In this document: piece after piece, positions 41,488-50,426 of the stretch | Layout of the letters: each line of letters starts with the position of its first letter | How positions within the stretch are numbered: position 1 is the first letter of the stretch | Position numbers and translations under genes: made by a program | Assembly: GCF_003236175.1 (NCBI RefSeq) | Contig: NZ_QKTW01000003.1 | Span: forward strand, 1 to 64,000 | From: Taibaiella soli | Lineage (GTDB): Bacteria > Bacteroidota > Bacteroidia > Chitinophagales > Chitinophagaceae | Direction: 5' to 3' | DNA: 64,000 nt | The notes under the pieces: model-generated | Told to the model about the DNA's origin: nothing | The model's input: only the letters and a program-made list of their open reading frames with translations | Database searches by the model: none

Positions 41488-43017
41488 CTATATCGCTATC
41501 GCATTGATCATTTCCATTGCATCAGCGCCATTTTCCATAGCTTCCAGTACGCTGAATATTTTGTCAGACCAGCCGGCTATCAGATACACGTCATTTTGAG
41601 GTATTCTTAATGGTGCATTACCATAACCCGCCAGATCGAAGATGTATAGTTTAGCCTGTGGCGCTATCTTTTTGTATTGCGCCCACTGATATGCGATCGT
41701 ATTGGCATTGAGTATGTTCTTTGTAGTACTATCCCACATCTGTACATCTGTAAACATCATCACTTTATCCGCTCTGTATTTTCGTTCACAAAGATCCCGC
41801 AATACCAGGTAGCCATTCGTTGAGTAACCTACTTCACCTTCTCTTTTGTAGAATGCATCCACGTTCGCCAATATGCCTTTTGTTGGCAGTGGTACTATCT
41901 TCCAGCTATCACCAAACATGCCCGAAACCACATTTTTGCATTTCGATTGCAGCATCATACCCATCAGCAATCCTATATCGTAATACAGAACCTTGCTTTT
42001 TGGTGATACCACATGCTGCATTGAGCCAGAGACGTCACATGCTACTACTACACGTTCATTCAATTCAAAGCCTTGCATATTTGCTACACTTTTTTCAAGC
42101 GCAGTTTCCAGGGCTGTCATCACATAGCTAGTGTATTCAGATGGAACTGTTTTTAACTCTCTGTATGCTGCCAGGAAGCGGAATGGTAATTGTTTAGAGT
42201 GTGCAACCGCTTTCTCATTCATTAGATAGTCACAAACTTTTTGAACATGCGCGGCGCTAACCTGCGCTTCCAGTATATTTCTCAGGTTACGCAATGTGGC
42301 CATGTAGCCCATTTTTCCGCTGTCGATCAGCAATTCCCAAACCGTTTTCATAGCCATTTTTCTATCGTGCGGAGACGAATATTTCATTTGTCCGGCTGCA
42401 GAAAGTTCCGTTTCCCATGTGTAAGGCGTTGTCAGTTCGTCTTTCGCTATCTTATTGAATAGCGTTTGCTGGGCGTCGTCTTTTGCTTTCGGGTGTACCA
42501 GAAATAAAGCATCACGCAGTTTCACTTCAGTCGCTCTGTTGTATTTCGCGAATTGGTACTCGTCAAATTTGTTGAACGAAGCCGCTAATCCTTTTTGCAC
42601 TTGCTTTGATATTTTAAACAGTTTCTTCTGACCTTTTCTTTCGTTCGTCATCTGATAATACGCAAGTACTTCGGTGATTTCGTCCGGGCGTTGTACGATT
42701 TTCTCCAGGGTATTGCTCACCAGGTTATCACCGTTGTGTATTTTGGCAAGTTCTGTCGAAAGCACTACCGGAGCAGAACGCAGATTCATTTGAGTTCTTG
42801 CATATACTGCCAGTTTCGCTACGAATGCAGGTGATACTTTTGGCAACAGTTCGATGATTCTTGTCAGTCGTTTGTCTGCGCTTTCATAAGTAGCATCATT
42901 AAGCATCGTTGTTGCAACAGCAGTATATAATTCCATCTCCGGAGTAAAGCTGAACGCTTTAGCGCCTTCATAATTTTTAGTATCTGCTTTGCCTCTTAAT
43001 TTGAAATTGAACTTCAT
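41488..43017 (-). CDS. rsr: Ro60 / Rsr ortholog (TROVE domain plus vWA domain)
   Basis: 509 residues from the ATG at 43017; an upstream TTG at 43038 is less likely. The N-terminal two thirds is the TROVE HEAT-repeat ring with LPKVSPAFVAKLAVYART and GKMGYMATLRNLRNI. The C-terminal vWA domain has the MIDAS motif DVSGSM (328-333) and MMFTDVQMW. Ro60 proteins are ring-shaped RNA-binding proteins: Y RNAs bind the outer surface and misfolded or broken RNA ends enter the cavity. They take part in RNA quality control with exonucleases. Here the gene is directly followed by an array of Y-RNA-like units and RNA repair genes, and is divergent from a WYL regulator. Confidence 0.96.
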   Translation of the reverse strand: MKFNFKLRGKADTKNYEGAKAFSFTPEMELYTAVATTMLNDATYESADKRLTRIIELLPKVSPAFVAKLAVYARTQMNLRSAPVVLSTELAKIHNGDNLVSNTLEKIVQRPDEITEVLAYYQMTNERKGQKKLFKISKQVQKGLAASFNKFDEYQFAKYNRATEVKLRDALFLVHPKAKDDAQQTLFNKIAKDELTTPYTWETELSAAGQMKYSSPHDRKMAMKTVWELLIDSGKMGYMATLRNLRNILEAQVSAAHVQKVCDYLMNEKAVAHSKQLPFRFLAAYRELKTVPSEYTSYVMTALETALEKSVANMQGFELNERVVVACDVSGSMQHVVSPKSKVLYYDIGLLMGMMLQSKCKNVVSGMFGDSWKIVPLPTKGILANVDAFYKREGEVGYSTNGYLVLRDLCERKYRADKVMMFTDVQMWDSTTKNILNANTIAYQWAQYKKIAPQAKLYIFDLAGYGNAPLRIPQNDVYLIAGWSDKIFSVLEAMENGADAMEMINAIAI

Positions 43018-43020
43018 AAA

Positions 43021-43042
43021 ATCGTTGTTTGTTTTCAACGAT
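43021..43042. promoter_or_regulatory. Inverted repeat in the rsr leader
   Basis: Perfect 7-bp arms ATCGTTG (43021-43027) and CAACGAT (43036-43042), directly upstream of the rsr ATG. A promoter-like CATCTTTG (minus strand, 43054-43047) overlaps its edge. It may be an operator or a leader hairpin. Confidence 0.45.
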
Positions 43043-43170
43043 ACAAAGATGGCCGACCTACTACGCAGCAGATTTGCGCAGTAAAAAAATATTTTTATCT
43101 CGATGTCGGTAGTGTTTTATAATCAATCTCTTGTGTCGGTAAATAATTTGAAAAAACTTTAAAAGAAAAC

Positions 43171-43184
43171 GAACTGCGCAGTTC
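43171..43184. promoter_or_regulatory. Palindromic operator candidate in the rsr-WYL divergent region
   Basis: GAACTGCGCAGTTC is a perfect 14-base palindrome. The half-site ACTGCGCA recurs on the minus strand at 43083-43076 (ttgcgcagt), about 95 bases away on the rsr side. The spacing and position between divergent genes fit binding by the WYL regulator. Confidence 0.5.
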
Positions 43185-43300
43185 TATTGCGTACTTTTAT
43201 CGCCAACCTATTCAAAGTTGACAATGGACAGTCGACAATCAGTAGTGTCCGGCGTTTTTTAGACCAATCACAAATCGAAAATTTACAATCTTCAATAGCT

Positions 43301-44323
43301 ATGGCTGTAAATAAACTTGCCCTGGTCCGTTATAAAACGATCGATGAATGTCTTCGGAACCGGAGACGAAAATGGACTTTGGAAGATATCATTGAAAAGG
43401 TGGCGGATGTGCTGTACGATCGCGAAGGGATTACTACCGGTGTGAGCAAACGCACGATACAAGCCGATATTCAGTTGATGCGCAGCGATAAGCTCGGTTA
43501 TAATGCACCGATCATCGTTACTGATCGTAGGTTTTATAGTTATGATGATACAGAGTATAGTATCACCAACGTGCCCATCAATGATGCTGATGTAGAAAAA
43601 ATGAAAGAAATTGTGGGCGTGCTCAAGCATTTCAACGGCTTCAATTATTTCGATGAAATGAGCGACATGATTGCAAGGCTGGAAAATAATCTGAATAAAT
43701 CAACCCATCAGTCCGGTAATTGCATTCAGTTTGAGAACAACCGACTGTTGAAAGGATTAGCTTTTATCACGCCGCTGTACAGTGCCATTCTGAATAAAAA
43801 ATCTTTACTGATAGAATACAAATCATTTAAAGCAAAAGAATCACAGCAGGCTATTTACTTTCCGTATTTACTGAAAGAATACCGCAACCGCTGGTTTCTG
43901 ATTGTAAAACCGAAGAAGAACAGGTTTCTTACCACATTAGCTTTAGACCGTATTGTAGCGTTTCAGGAACTGACAAACGAAAAGTTCATAGCAAACGAAG
44001 GCGTCGACTTTGATCGTTACTTTGACGACCTGCTTGGCGTTACAAAAAATGAATCGGACCGTGCGCACAAAGTAATTCTGCATGTTAATAAATATCATGC
44101 GCCCTATGTACTCACCAAGCCGCTGCACCATTCACAGCAGGTGCTAAAAGAAGATGAGACCGGAGTATTGATCCGAATTGACGTGGTATTGAATTTTGAA
44201 CTTGAGCGGGAAATACTCGGCTTTGGTGAATGTATGAAAGTAATGGCGCCACGGATGCTTGCGTCGCGTATTAAAAAGCGACTGGCCCAGGCTGCGGAGC
44301 TTTATCAAAATGCAGTACAATAG
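43301..44323 (+). CDS. WYL-domain transcriptional regulator
   Basis: 340 residues from the ATG at 43301; an upstream TTG would add 38 poor residues. The N-terminal winged helix-turn-helix (about 1-75, IDECLRNRRRKWTLEDIIEKV...VSKRTIQADIQLMR) is followed by the WYL domain (about 145-230, LLIEYKSFKAKESQQAIYFPYLLKEYRNRWFLIV; RWFL at 197-200 as the WYL variant) and a C-terminal WCX-like region. WYL domains are thought to bind nucleotides or nucleic acid ends. It is divergently oriented to rsr, so likely controls the RNA-repair genes. A terminator follows at 44328-44354. Confidence 0.9.
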   Translation: MAVNKLALVRYKTIDECLRNRRRKWTLEDIIEKVADVLYDREGITTGVSKRTIQADIQLMRSDKLGYNAPIIVTDRRFYSYDDTEYSITNVPINDADVEKMKEIVGVLKHFNGFNYFDEMSDMIARLENNLNKSTHQSGNCIQFENNRLLKGLAFITPLYSAILNKKSLLIEYKSFKAKESQQAIYFPYLLKEYRNRWFLIVKPKKNRFLTTLALDRIVAFQELTNEKFIANEGVDFDRYFDDLLGVTKNESDRAHKVILHVNKYHAPYVLTKPLHHSQQVLKEDETGVLIRIDVVLNFELEREILGFGECMKVMAPRMLASRIKKRLAQAAELYQNAVQ

Positions 44324-44327
44324 AACA

Positions 44328-44360
44328 AAAGACCGGAGAATAGCTCCGGTCTTTCTTTTT
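44328..44360. terminator. Terminator between WYL and HdeD-like genes
   Basis: Stem aaagaccggag (44328-44338) / ctccggtcttt (44344-44354) with a 5-base loop, then ctttttt. It serves the WYL gene and possibly the convergent gene. Confidence 0.8.
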
Positions 44361-44914
44361 TATACGATTGAGGTATGGTGATTGTGTCGTTTGCGGAGCC
44401 GCATTGAAAGTGATATAAGCATAATGCCAATCATCACGGCATAGATACCGAATAACATGGTAATAGTAATAGCTCCGGCAATTGGATTGGTGAGTATCAG
44501 AATGCCAAACAGAATAGTAAGTGCGCCACCTAGTATATACCAGCCTTCTCCTTTTATCATCCTGGCCAGACGTATTGCCATGGTTATCTCCACCAGGCCG
44601 GCTATGAGCGACCAGAATGCAATCATATAGATCACTGCAGTTGCGGTAGCAAACGGATGATAAAAAGTAATGAGTCCAATGACGATGCCCGTAATTCCGG
44701 ATAACAAATACCAGGGCCAGTCTTTAAGCGTCTTGCGCGCACCAAGGGCAGACAATACTGAAAAGATACCGTCTATGAACAGGTAGGCACCCAGGAATAT
44801 GATCAGGCTTGTAAACGTGACGCCAGGCGCAAACAATGCCAGCAGGCCTAGCAGCAGGGCTATAACTCCTCTGAGCAGAAACATCCACCAGTACTGACTA
44901 AAGAAATTGATCAT
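44360..44914 (-). CDS. HdeD family (DUF308) membrane protein
   Basis: 184 residues with six hydrophobic segments arranged as three pairs, each starting with a glycine-rich helix (RGVIALLLGLLALFAPG; LSGITGIVIGLITFYHP; LGGALTILFGILILTNP). This three-fold DUF308 pattern matches HdeD, an inner-membrane protein linked to acid resistance in enteric bacteria; the molecular activity is unknown. It is convergent with the WYL gene. The 230 bases upstream to the oxidoreductase hold no gene that I can support. Confidence 0.88.
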   Translation of the reverse strand: MINFFSQYWWMFLLRGVIALLLGLLALFAPGVTFTSLIIFLGAYLFIDGIFSVLSALGARKTLKDWPWYLLSGITGIVIGLITFYHPFATATAVIYMIAFWSLIAGLVEITMAIRLARMIKGEGWYILGGALTILFGILILTNPIAGAITITMLFGIYAVMIGIMLISLSMRLRKRHNHHTSIV

Positions 44915-45144
44915 AGCTATTTGAGATTTGTGGTTTCATATTTGCGATTACCGCTCACATTTAATCACTCGTATTCGCCAGGAGACAGCTCGCGGTGTAG
45001 TTTCTCCCAAACTGCGGTAGCCGGGACTTCGTCCATCGATAAACACAATTTAATGAAAATAGTAATAAAAAAGTTAATTCGTTTTCTGCATGTTGAAGAA
45101 ATAGAAGCGGTTAACTTTAGTCTCCAATTACACAGCATTCATTT

Positions 45145-46212
45145 ATGTCAGCATTATTTTCTCCATTACAGATAAGGGAAGTCACATTCAAAAACAGAAT
45201 CACCGTTTCGCCGATGTGCGAATATTCAGCAGTTGACGGCTTTGCCAATGACTGGCACCTGGTGCATCTCGGCAGCAGAGCAGTGGGTGGCGCCGGATTG
45301 ATCATTACCGAAGCAACAGCAGTATTGCCCGAAGGACGTATCTCTCCGGAAGATCTCGGCATCTGGAAAGACGAGCACATTGCGCCGTTAAAGAACATTG
45401 TTGCATTCCTCCATGCACATGGCGCTGTCGCAGGCATTCAGTTGGCGCACGCTGGCCGTAAGGCGAGCAGCTATGCACCATGGAGACCCCAGGGCCAGGT
45501 TCCGGTAGCGGAAGGAGGCTGGCAGACAGTAGCGCCTTCTGCCGTTCCATACTATGAGACTGATCATACGCCACACGCTTTAACTAAACAGGAAATAACG
45601 GACGTAGTAAACGCTTTTGCTGCTGCCGCAGAACGTTCGCTGCAGGCTGGCTTTAAAGTGATCGAAATTCATGGGGCACATGGTTACCTTATTCATCAGT
45701 TTCTTTCGCCGCTTTCCAATAAACGCACTGATGAGTATGGTGGCTCGTTCGAAAACCGCATTCGTTTACTGAAAGAAATTATCATAGCGATTCGTACTGT
45801 TTGGCCGGAAAGCCAGCCATTGTTCGTGCGTATCTCAGCTACCGATTGGGTAGAAGAAGGGTGGAATGTGGCGGACAGTATTGCCCTGGCTAAAGAGATC
45901 GGACCAATGGGTGTAGATCTTATCGATTGTTCTTCCGGAGCAATTATTCCGAAGGTGAAGATACCGGTGGGGCCATTATATCAGTTGCCATTGGCGGAAG
46001 CAGTTAAAAAAGGAAGTGGAATTAAAACCGGAGCGGTTGGTTTGATCACAACGGCAGAGGAGGCGGAGTCAATTATTTCATCGGGAAAAGCCGATCTTGT
46101 ATTGATGGCAAGACAGCTGCTGCGTGATCCTTATTTTCCGCTGCATGCTGCGCAAAAACTCGGTGTGGATCTGAAATGGCCGGATCAATATGAGCGCGCC
46201 AAACCGAGGTAA
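45145..46212 (+). CDS. NADH:flavin oxidoreductase, old yellow enzyme (YqjM-like)
   Basis: 355 residues, TIM barrel of the thermophilic-like OYE class: SPMCEYS with Cys25 (the redox-tuning cysteine), QLAHAGRKAS, the substrate His pair in EIHGAHGYLIHQFLSP, the signature NKRTDEYGGSFENR, and the phosphate-binding region GLITTAEEAESII with MARQLLRDP. FMN-dependent ene-reductases of this kind reduce electron-poor alkenes and are often involved in oxidant or electrophile detoxification. A stand-alone gene. Confidence 0.93.
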   Translation: MSALFSPLQIREVTFKNRITVSPMCEYSAVDGFANDWHLVHLGSRAVGGAGLIITEATAVLPEGRISPEDLGIWKDEHIAPLKNIVAFLHAHGAVAGIQLAHAGRKASSYAPWRPQGQVPVAEGGWQTVAPSAVPYYETDHTPHALTKQEITDVVNAFAAAAERSLQAGFKVIEIHGAHGYLIHQFLSPLSNKRTDEYGGSFENRIRLLKEIIIAIRTVWPESQPLFVRISATDWVEEGWNVADSIALAKEIGPMGVDLIDCSSGAIIPKVKIPVGPLYQLPLAEAVKKGSGIKTGAVGLITTAEEAESIISSGKADLVLMARQLLRDPYFPLHAAQKLGVDLKWPDQYERAKPR

Positions 46213-46466
46213 AAAAGGGAGACTTGATACAAATAAAAAAGCCAGCCTGAGAACAGGCCAGCCCCTATAAACCCTATCAGGTGTAAAAGTAGTGCTTCTG
46301 ATGAGAAAAAGAAATTCTTTGAAAAAAAAATTTTCGAATCTTCTAAATCTTAAGAATGTTATAACAAATGCGGAATATCACTATCTTACTGTAGGTGGCC
46401 AATGCGGCTAGCTGCAGCGGCTTTGACGCCAGGGCGTTTTATTGGAAAATTTATAAATCTGCCATC
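46213..46466. other. 254-base intergenic region
   Basis: Contains the stretch aaaaagccagcctgagaacaggccagcccctat (46225-46268), with a short CCTG/CAGG hairpin, perhaps a weak terminator. A TG-rich leader before the second MscS gene follows. The upstream part of a longer frame (from 46395) is not supported by the protein family. Confidence 0.4.
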
Positions 46467-48341
46467 ATGAAACACTGCTTCCCATTACTCGTTTTCCTGT
46501 TTCTGAATCTTCATTTTTCAGCGAATGCGCAGATAGACACAGCGGGTACCGATTCTCTCCGCGATGCAGCATTGCAGGCCAATGTTCATTATTTGGCGCA
46601 ATTGGATTCGGCGCACCTTGGCGACTCGCTGAAACGTGTGCAACTGGAATCGGAACTGGCTGCACTCAAAGCGGATGATCATCTTAAAAGGGCTGATTTG
46701 CAAAAACAGATAAAGGTGATCAATGCCGATGCTGAGGAACGGATTTTAAAAAGAGCACATCGTATCGATTCCCTGAGGCTTGTAGTAAAAGGATTTCCAG
46801 TAGCGCCTTTCGGTGATACCTTGTTTTATGTGTACACAAGACTTGGACCGTTTTCTGCCCACGCCCGCGCCCAGGCCATCGATACCAAGGTGAACAGGAT
46901 AGTGGACAAGGTTTTCTACAAAGCCGATTCGTTGATCATCATTAATGGCGAAGAGTCTGTAGATCTGGTGTATGAAGACATGATCATATTGAGCATTACG
47001 CCCAATGATGCCATGTGGATGAACGCCTCACAGGCCGAACTCGCTAAGCAGTACCGCGATGCGATTATTAAATCAATAGCAACCTATAAAGAAGCAACGA
47101 GTCTGCAAACCCGTCTGAAACAAGTAGGAATGACACTGGTGGTGGTTTTATTGGCTATTATAATTATTTACCTGATCAATATTTTGTACCGCAGGGTAAA
47201 ACATTTCACCATCAATCGCGAACTGAAATATGTGAAAGGAGTGCACATCCGCAACTACGAACTTTTTTCTGTATCTACGGAAAAGCGGTTGCTCCTGGGA
47301 TTGCTCAACCTGTTGCGCTGGATCACTATTTTAACCTTGCTCTATCTGACATTGCCACTGCTGTTTAGCATTTTTCCATGGACCAAACATTTTGGCACTA
47401 CACTGATCGGGTATGTAATCAATCCGCTGAAGAGCATACTGGTCGGGGTTTGGGATTATATGCCAAAGCTCATTACCATTATCGTTGTCGTAGTAGTGTT
47501 TTACTACGTGATCAAAGCATTGCGGTTCTTTAAAAACGAAATAGAAAGTGGCGCGCTGAAAATTCCAGGATTTTATACCGACTGGGCCAGTCCTTCGTTT
47601 CAGATAGCACGGGTATTGATGCTTGCCTTTATGCTCGTGGTCATATTTCCTTATTTGCCTGGTTCCGATTCGCCGGTGTTTAAAGGCGTGTCTGTGTTTC
47701 TCGGTGTGCTGTTTACATTTGGCTCGTCTGGCTCGCTTTCCAATCTCATGGCGGGTTTTGTGCTTACCTACATGCGTGCTTACAAGATTGGCGACCGTGT
47801 AAAAATAGGAGAGGTTACCGGTGATATTGTCGCGAAGACGCTGTTGGTAACACGTATCCGTACCATCAAGAATGAAGATATCACTATTCCGAATTCCATG
47901 ATCATGAACAACCATACGGTCAATTATAGCTCTTCTTCCCAGGAGCTGGGGCTGATCTTGCATACCAAAATCACCATTGGTTATGATGCGCCGTGGCGGC
48001 AGATTCATGAGCTATTGCTCAGTGCGGCACTTGCTACTGAAGATGTATTGAATGATCCTAAACCGTTTGTGCATCAGGAAAGCCTCGATGATTATTATGT
48101 CACCTACCAGATCAATGTGTATACCAATCATGCCAATAGTCAGGCCCATATTTATTCTGCGCTGCACCAGAATATTCAGGATAAATTTTTTGAAGCTGGT
48201 GTAGAAATCATGTCGCCACGTTATGATGCGATCAGGGATGGCAACAACGCAGCCATTCCGCCGGATTATCTGCCGGAGGATTACGTAGCGCCGGGGTTTA
48301 AAGTGAAACAAACACACCCGACCCCTAAAGGGGAGTCTTAG
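46467..48341 (+). CDS. Mechanosensitive channel, MscS family, second copy
   Basis: 624 residues from the ATG at 46467. A signal peptide (MKHCFPLLVFLFLNLHFSANAQ) precedes a helical periplasmic domain (about 25-215) with a predicted coiled coil. The membrane part has about five helices (235-260, 290-320, 340-370, 415-440, 450-475). The MscS core reads FKGVSVFLGVLFTFGSSGSLSNLMAGF and RAYKIGDRVKIGEVTGDIVAKTLLVTRIRTIKNEDITIPNSMIM. The protein ends with a short basic/proline tail. Differences from the 845-3175 copy (fewer helices, shorter N-domain) suggest a distinct subfamily rather than a recent duplicate. Confidence 0.9.
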   Translation: MKHCFPLLVFLFLNLHFSANAQIDTAGTDSLRDAALQANVHYLAQLDSAHLGDSLKRVQLESELAALKADDHLKRADLQKQIKVINADAEERILKRAHRIDSLRLVVKGFPVAPFGDTLFYVYTRLGPFSAHARAQAIDTKVNRIVDKVFYKADSLIIINGEESVDLVYEDMIILSITPNDAMWMNASQAELAKQYRDAIIKSIATYKEATSLQTRLKQVGMTLVVVLLAIIIIYLINILYRRVKHFTINRELKYVKGVHIRNYELFSVSTEKRLLLGLLNLLRWITILTLLYLTLPLLFSIFPWTKHFGTTLIGYVINPLKSILVGVWDYMPKLITIIVVVVVFYYVIKALRFFKNEIESGALKIPGFYTDWASPSFQIARVLMLAFMLVVIFPYLPGSDSPVFKGVSVFLGVLFTFGSSGSLSNLMAGFVLTYMRAYKIGDRVKIGEVTGDIVAKTLLVTRIRTIKNEDITIPNSMIMNNHTVNYSSSSQELGLILHTKITIGYDAPWRQIHELLLSAALATEDVLNDPKPFVHQESLDDYYVTYQINVYTNHANSQAHIYSALHQNIQDKFFEAGVEIMSPRYDAIRDGNNAAIPPDYLPEDYVAPGFKVKQTHPTPKGES

Positions 48342-48645
48342 CGCGGGTATATGTTATGCGTTGTACAAAAACACGGTCATTGCGATTGAGGAACGACGAA
48401 GTGGCAACCCGATTTCGTACATAGATATTGAGACGTTGCAGCAGCGTCTTTACCCGTTTCATTTTACTTCCGCTTAGTCTGCTATTTTCAATTCTATATG
48501 TAATGTTCATTTTTTAAATGGCATGATAATTGATCAATGGGGAAATAAACTATTGCTCCATTTCCGGTATGTTTCTCTTTTACAAAGAGCGCGAATGTGT
48601 AGATCGTGAAGCATTAAATAGCCGTGAATCATTACATAATTTCTT
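48342..48645. repeat. Intergenic cluster of three dispersed repeats
   Basis: The gap contains the 3' side of a CCCCTAAAGGGGAGTC repeat (48318-48350, overlapping the MscS stop), a GTCATTGCG...GTGGCAACCC REP-like copy (48376-48420) and a degenerate GAGACGTTGC...GCGTCT palindrome (about 48430-48452). No gene is seen. Confidence 0.7.
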
Positions 48646-49242
48646 ATGATTAAAGTGGCATTCTTCCTGTTAATAGGTTTATTGATCAAAACCCAGGTGC
48701 AGGCACAAGCAAAAATTGAAGGTCTCGGTAGATTTAAAATTAATAAAACCAGCGTAGCCTTGCTGGATACATTGGAGACTGAAGGCTTTAAACGAACAAT
48801 CATCCATACTCGTTCAGAGCAACGTGCTACAGAGCTCGCCAGACACAAAACCATAGCTGAAGTGAAGCCCGTCACTTATGCTTCCAATCCTCGCGTTAGA
48901 ATTTCAACTTGTAAAGACGTTAAGGTGTTTTTTATTCCCTTTATTGAAATTGACGGATTTCGTGTGAATGACGTGTATCTGGTGTTTTACTGCAACATAT
49001 TGGCTGGGATACAAGCTGACCGTAGCGTTAAATTGGTTAGTGTGTTTGAATCGGAATATGGCAAGGCACCATTAGTAGTTGAACATAAAGAACATTTCTG
49101 CATCAATCCCTCTGCGGCGGTAAAAAAAAATTATACACATCGCGCATATACCCAGCGTTGGCGCAACAATACTATACTCTGTGTATCATCTCTGGGGGAG
49201 CCAGGGATAATGATTGTACCCGGCGTGTGCTCAATTATGTAA
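48646..49242 (+). CDS. Secreted hypothetical protein with probable frameshift at an A9 tract
   Basis: 198 residues as read. A signal peptide (ending QVQAQ) is followed by a charged domain with KDVKVFFIPFIEIDGFRVNDVYLVFYCN. After a run of nine A at 49132-49140 the frame reads an unlikely basic, Trp-rich tail and stops at 49242. Adding one A would continue as ...SRIYPALAQQYYTLCIISG...VLNYVRIMDEEIMRLIKSCK and end at 49289. That looks more protein-like and agrees with the upstream helical style. It may be a true frameshift, a phase-variable tract or a sequencing error. The family is not recognised. Confidence 0.65.
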   Translation: MIKVAFFLLIGLLIKTQVQAQAKIEGLGRFKINKTSVALLDTLETEGFKRTIIHTRSEQRATELARHKTIAEVKPVTYASNPRVRISTCKDVKVFFIPFIEIDGFRVNDVYLVFYCNILAGIQADRSVKLVSVFESEYGKAPLVVEHKEHFCINPSAAVKKNYTHRAYTQRWRNNTILCVSSLGEPGIMIVPGVCSIM

Positions 49243-49504
49243 GAATTATGGATGAAGAAATAATGAGACTTATTAAAAGTTGCAAGTAGAAGAAGAACGG
49301 TCACGTTGCCCTGGTTTTCATTAGTGGTGCGCTGGCTTGATGTGCTATAACTAGGGTTGTGTAAGGTGGCGATCTCTCTTTTTATGATCTATCTGTCTTT
49401 TCGCTTTAAATACATATACAGTTTCAAAACATGGAATGATGTTTGATTATAGGCAATCAGAAAGCTTATGTTTTCTGATTGTTCAATCACATATAATTCA
49501 AAAG

Positions 49505-50110
49505 ATGAAGAAACATTTTTGGCAACTGTCATTTGCGTGCGCGCTGCTGGCAGGTACTACTGCTCAAGCACAAACGCAGCTCAGTCAAGGTAACTTATTG
49601 GTGGGTTCTGATATTTCCAATTTCAATCTCAATTTCCAGAAAGAAAATACGGCTTTCAGTATGAGTCTGGCGCCGAAGCTGGGCTATTTTATTAAGGATA
49701 ATATTGCACTGGGCGGATATCTGAATATAGACTTTGCCACCAGTGATGGCGCTACAGACCTGGGTTACGGACTGGGGGCATTTGGCCGCTACTATGTAAA
49801 AAATAAATCTCTGGAGTTCGTAAAAAATTCTCGCTTCTTTATTGAGGCAAATGCAGGTTTGGCAGGCCGGAATATTTCGGTAAAAGATGGAGGAAAGACA
49901 AATACCAACGGTTTAGGCATTGGTATCGGTCCGGGTTGGACATATTTCGTAACGCCGAACGTAGGTTTGGAAGCCTTATTGAAGTATGATATCGCTGCCG
50001 GTTTTGGTAATGCTCCCACCAGTACATCACTCAATCTCAATGTAGGTTTTCAGATTTATCTGCCAGGCAAAAAAATGCAGAAACAACTGAAATCAGATAT
50101 CACGCGCTAA
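49505..50110 (+). CDS. Outer-membrane beta-barrel protein
   Basis: 201 residues from the ATG at 49505. A signal peptide (MKKHFWQLSFACALLAGTTAQAQ) is followed by alternating amphipathic beta-strands typical of an OmpW/OprF-type eight-stranded barrel (SLAPKLGYFIKDNIALGGYLNI, YGLGAFGRYYV, RFFIEANAGLAG, NVGFQIYLP). Such small barrels are abundant in Bacteroidota (outer membrane protein beta-barrel domain). A stand-alone gene. Confidence 0.85.
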   Translation: MKKHFWQLSFACALLAGTTAQAQTQLSQGNLLVGSDISNFNLNFQKENTAFSMSLAPKLGYFIKDNIALGGYLNIDFATSDGATDLGYGLGAFGRYYVKNKSLEFVKNSRFFIEANAGLAGRNISVKDGGKTNTNGLGIGIGPGWTYFVTPNVGLEALLKYDIAAGFGNAPTSTSLNLNVGFQIYLPGKKMQKQLKSDITR

Positions 50111-50426
50111 GTTTTTTTACGGAGCGCAATCAAACTTAATTCTCAAAACGAAGGCCTGTTTCAAAGTATTTTGAAGTAGCCGTTTCTATTCAAGAGCAAT
50201 TAGCGGAAACAATAATAATAGTATGGCACGGGTTTTTAGCACCGCCGTGGGTATGAATGGCGATCGCTAAAACTTGTGCGGCAGAATTTTTCCAGCAAAT
50301 ATGCTTGTAGATAAAACAACTAAAATCGGATACAATAGCTCTGGTTATGGTAGATAGGAGAGAAAAAAGGGCCTGGCGATGCCATTGAAAATTCACTTCA
50401 TAAATGCGTAGAAAACTAAAATTACG
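50111..50426. other. 316-base intergenic region
   Basis: Moderately AT-rich, with no repeat family seen elsewhere in the window and no convincing ORF, promoter pair or terminator that I could identify. Confidence 0.4.

Noticed and set aside
43018-43038. TTG start for rsr seven codons upstream
   Set aside because: The ATG at 43017 fits the family, and the upstream part overlaps the inverted repeat at 43021-43042.
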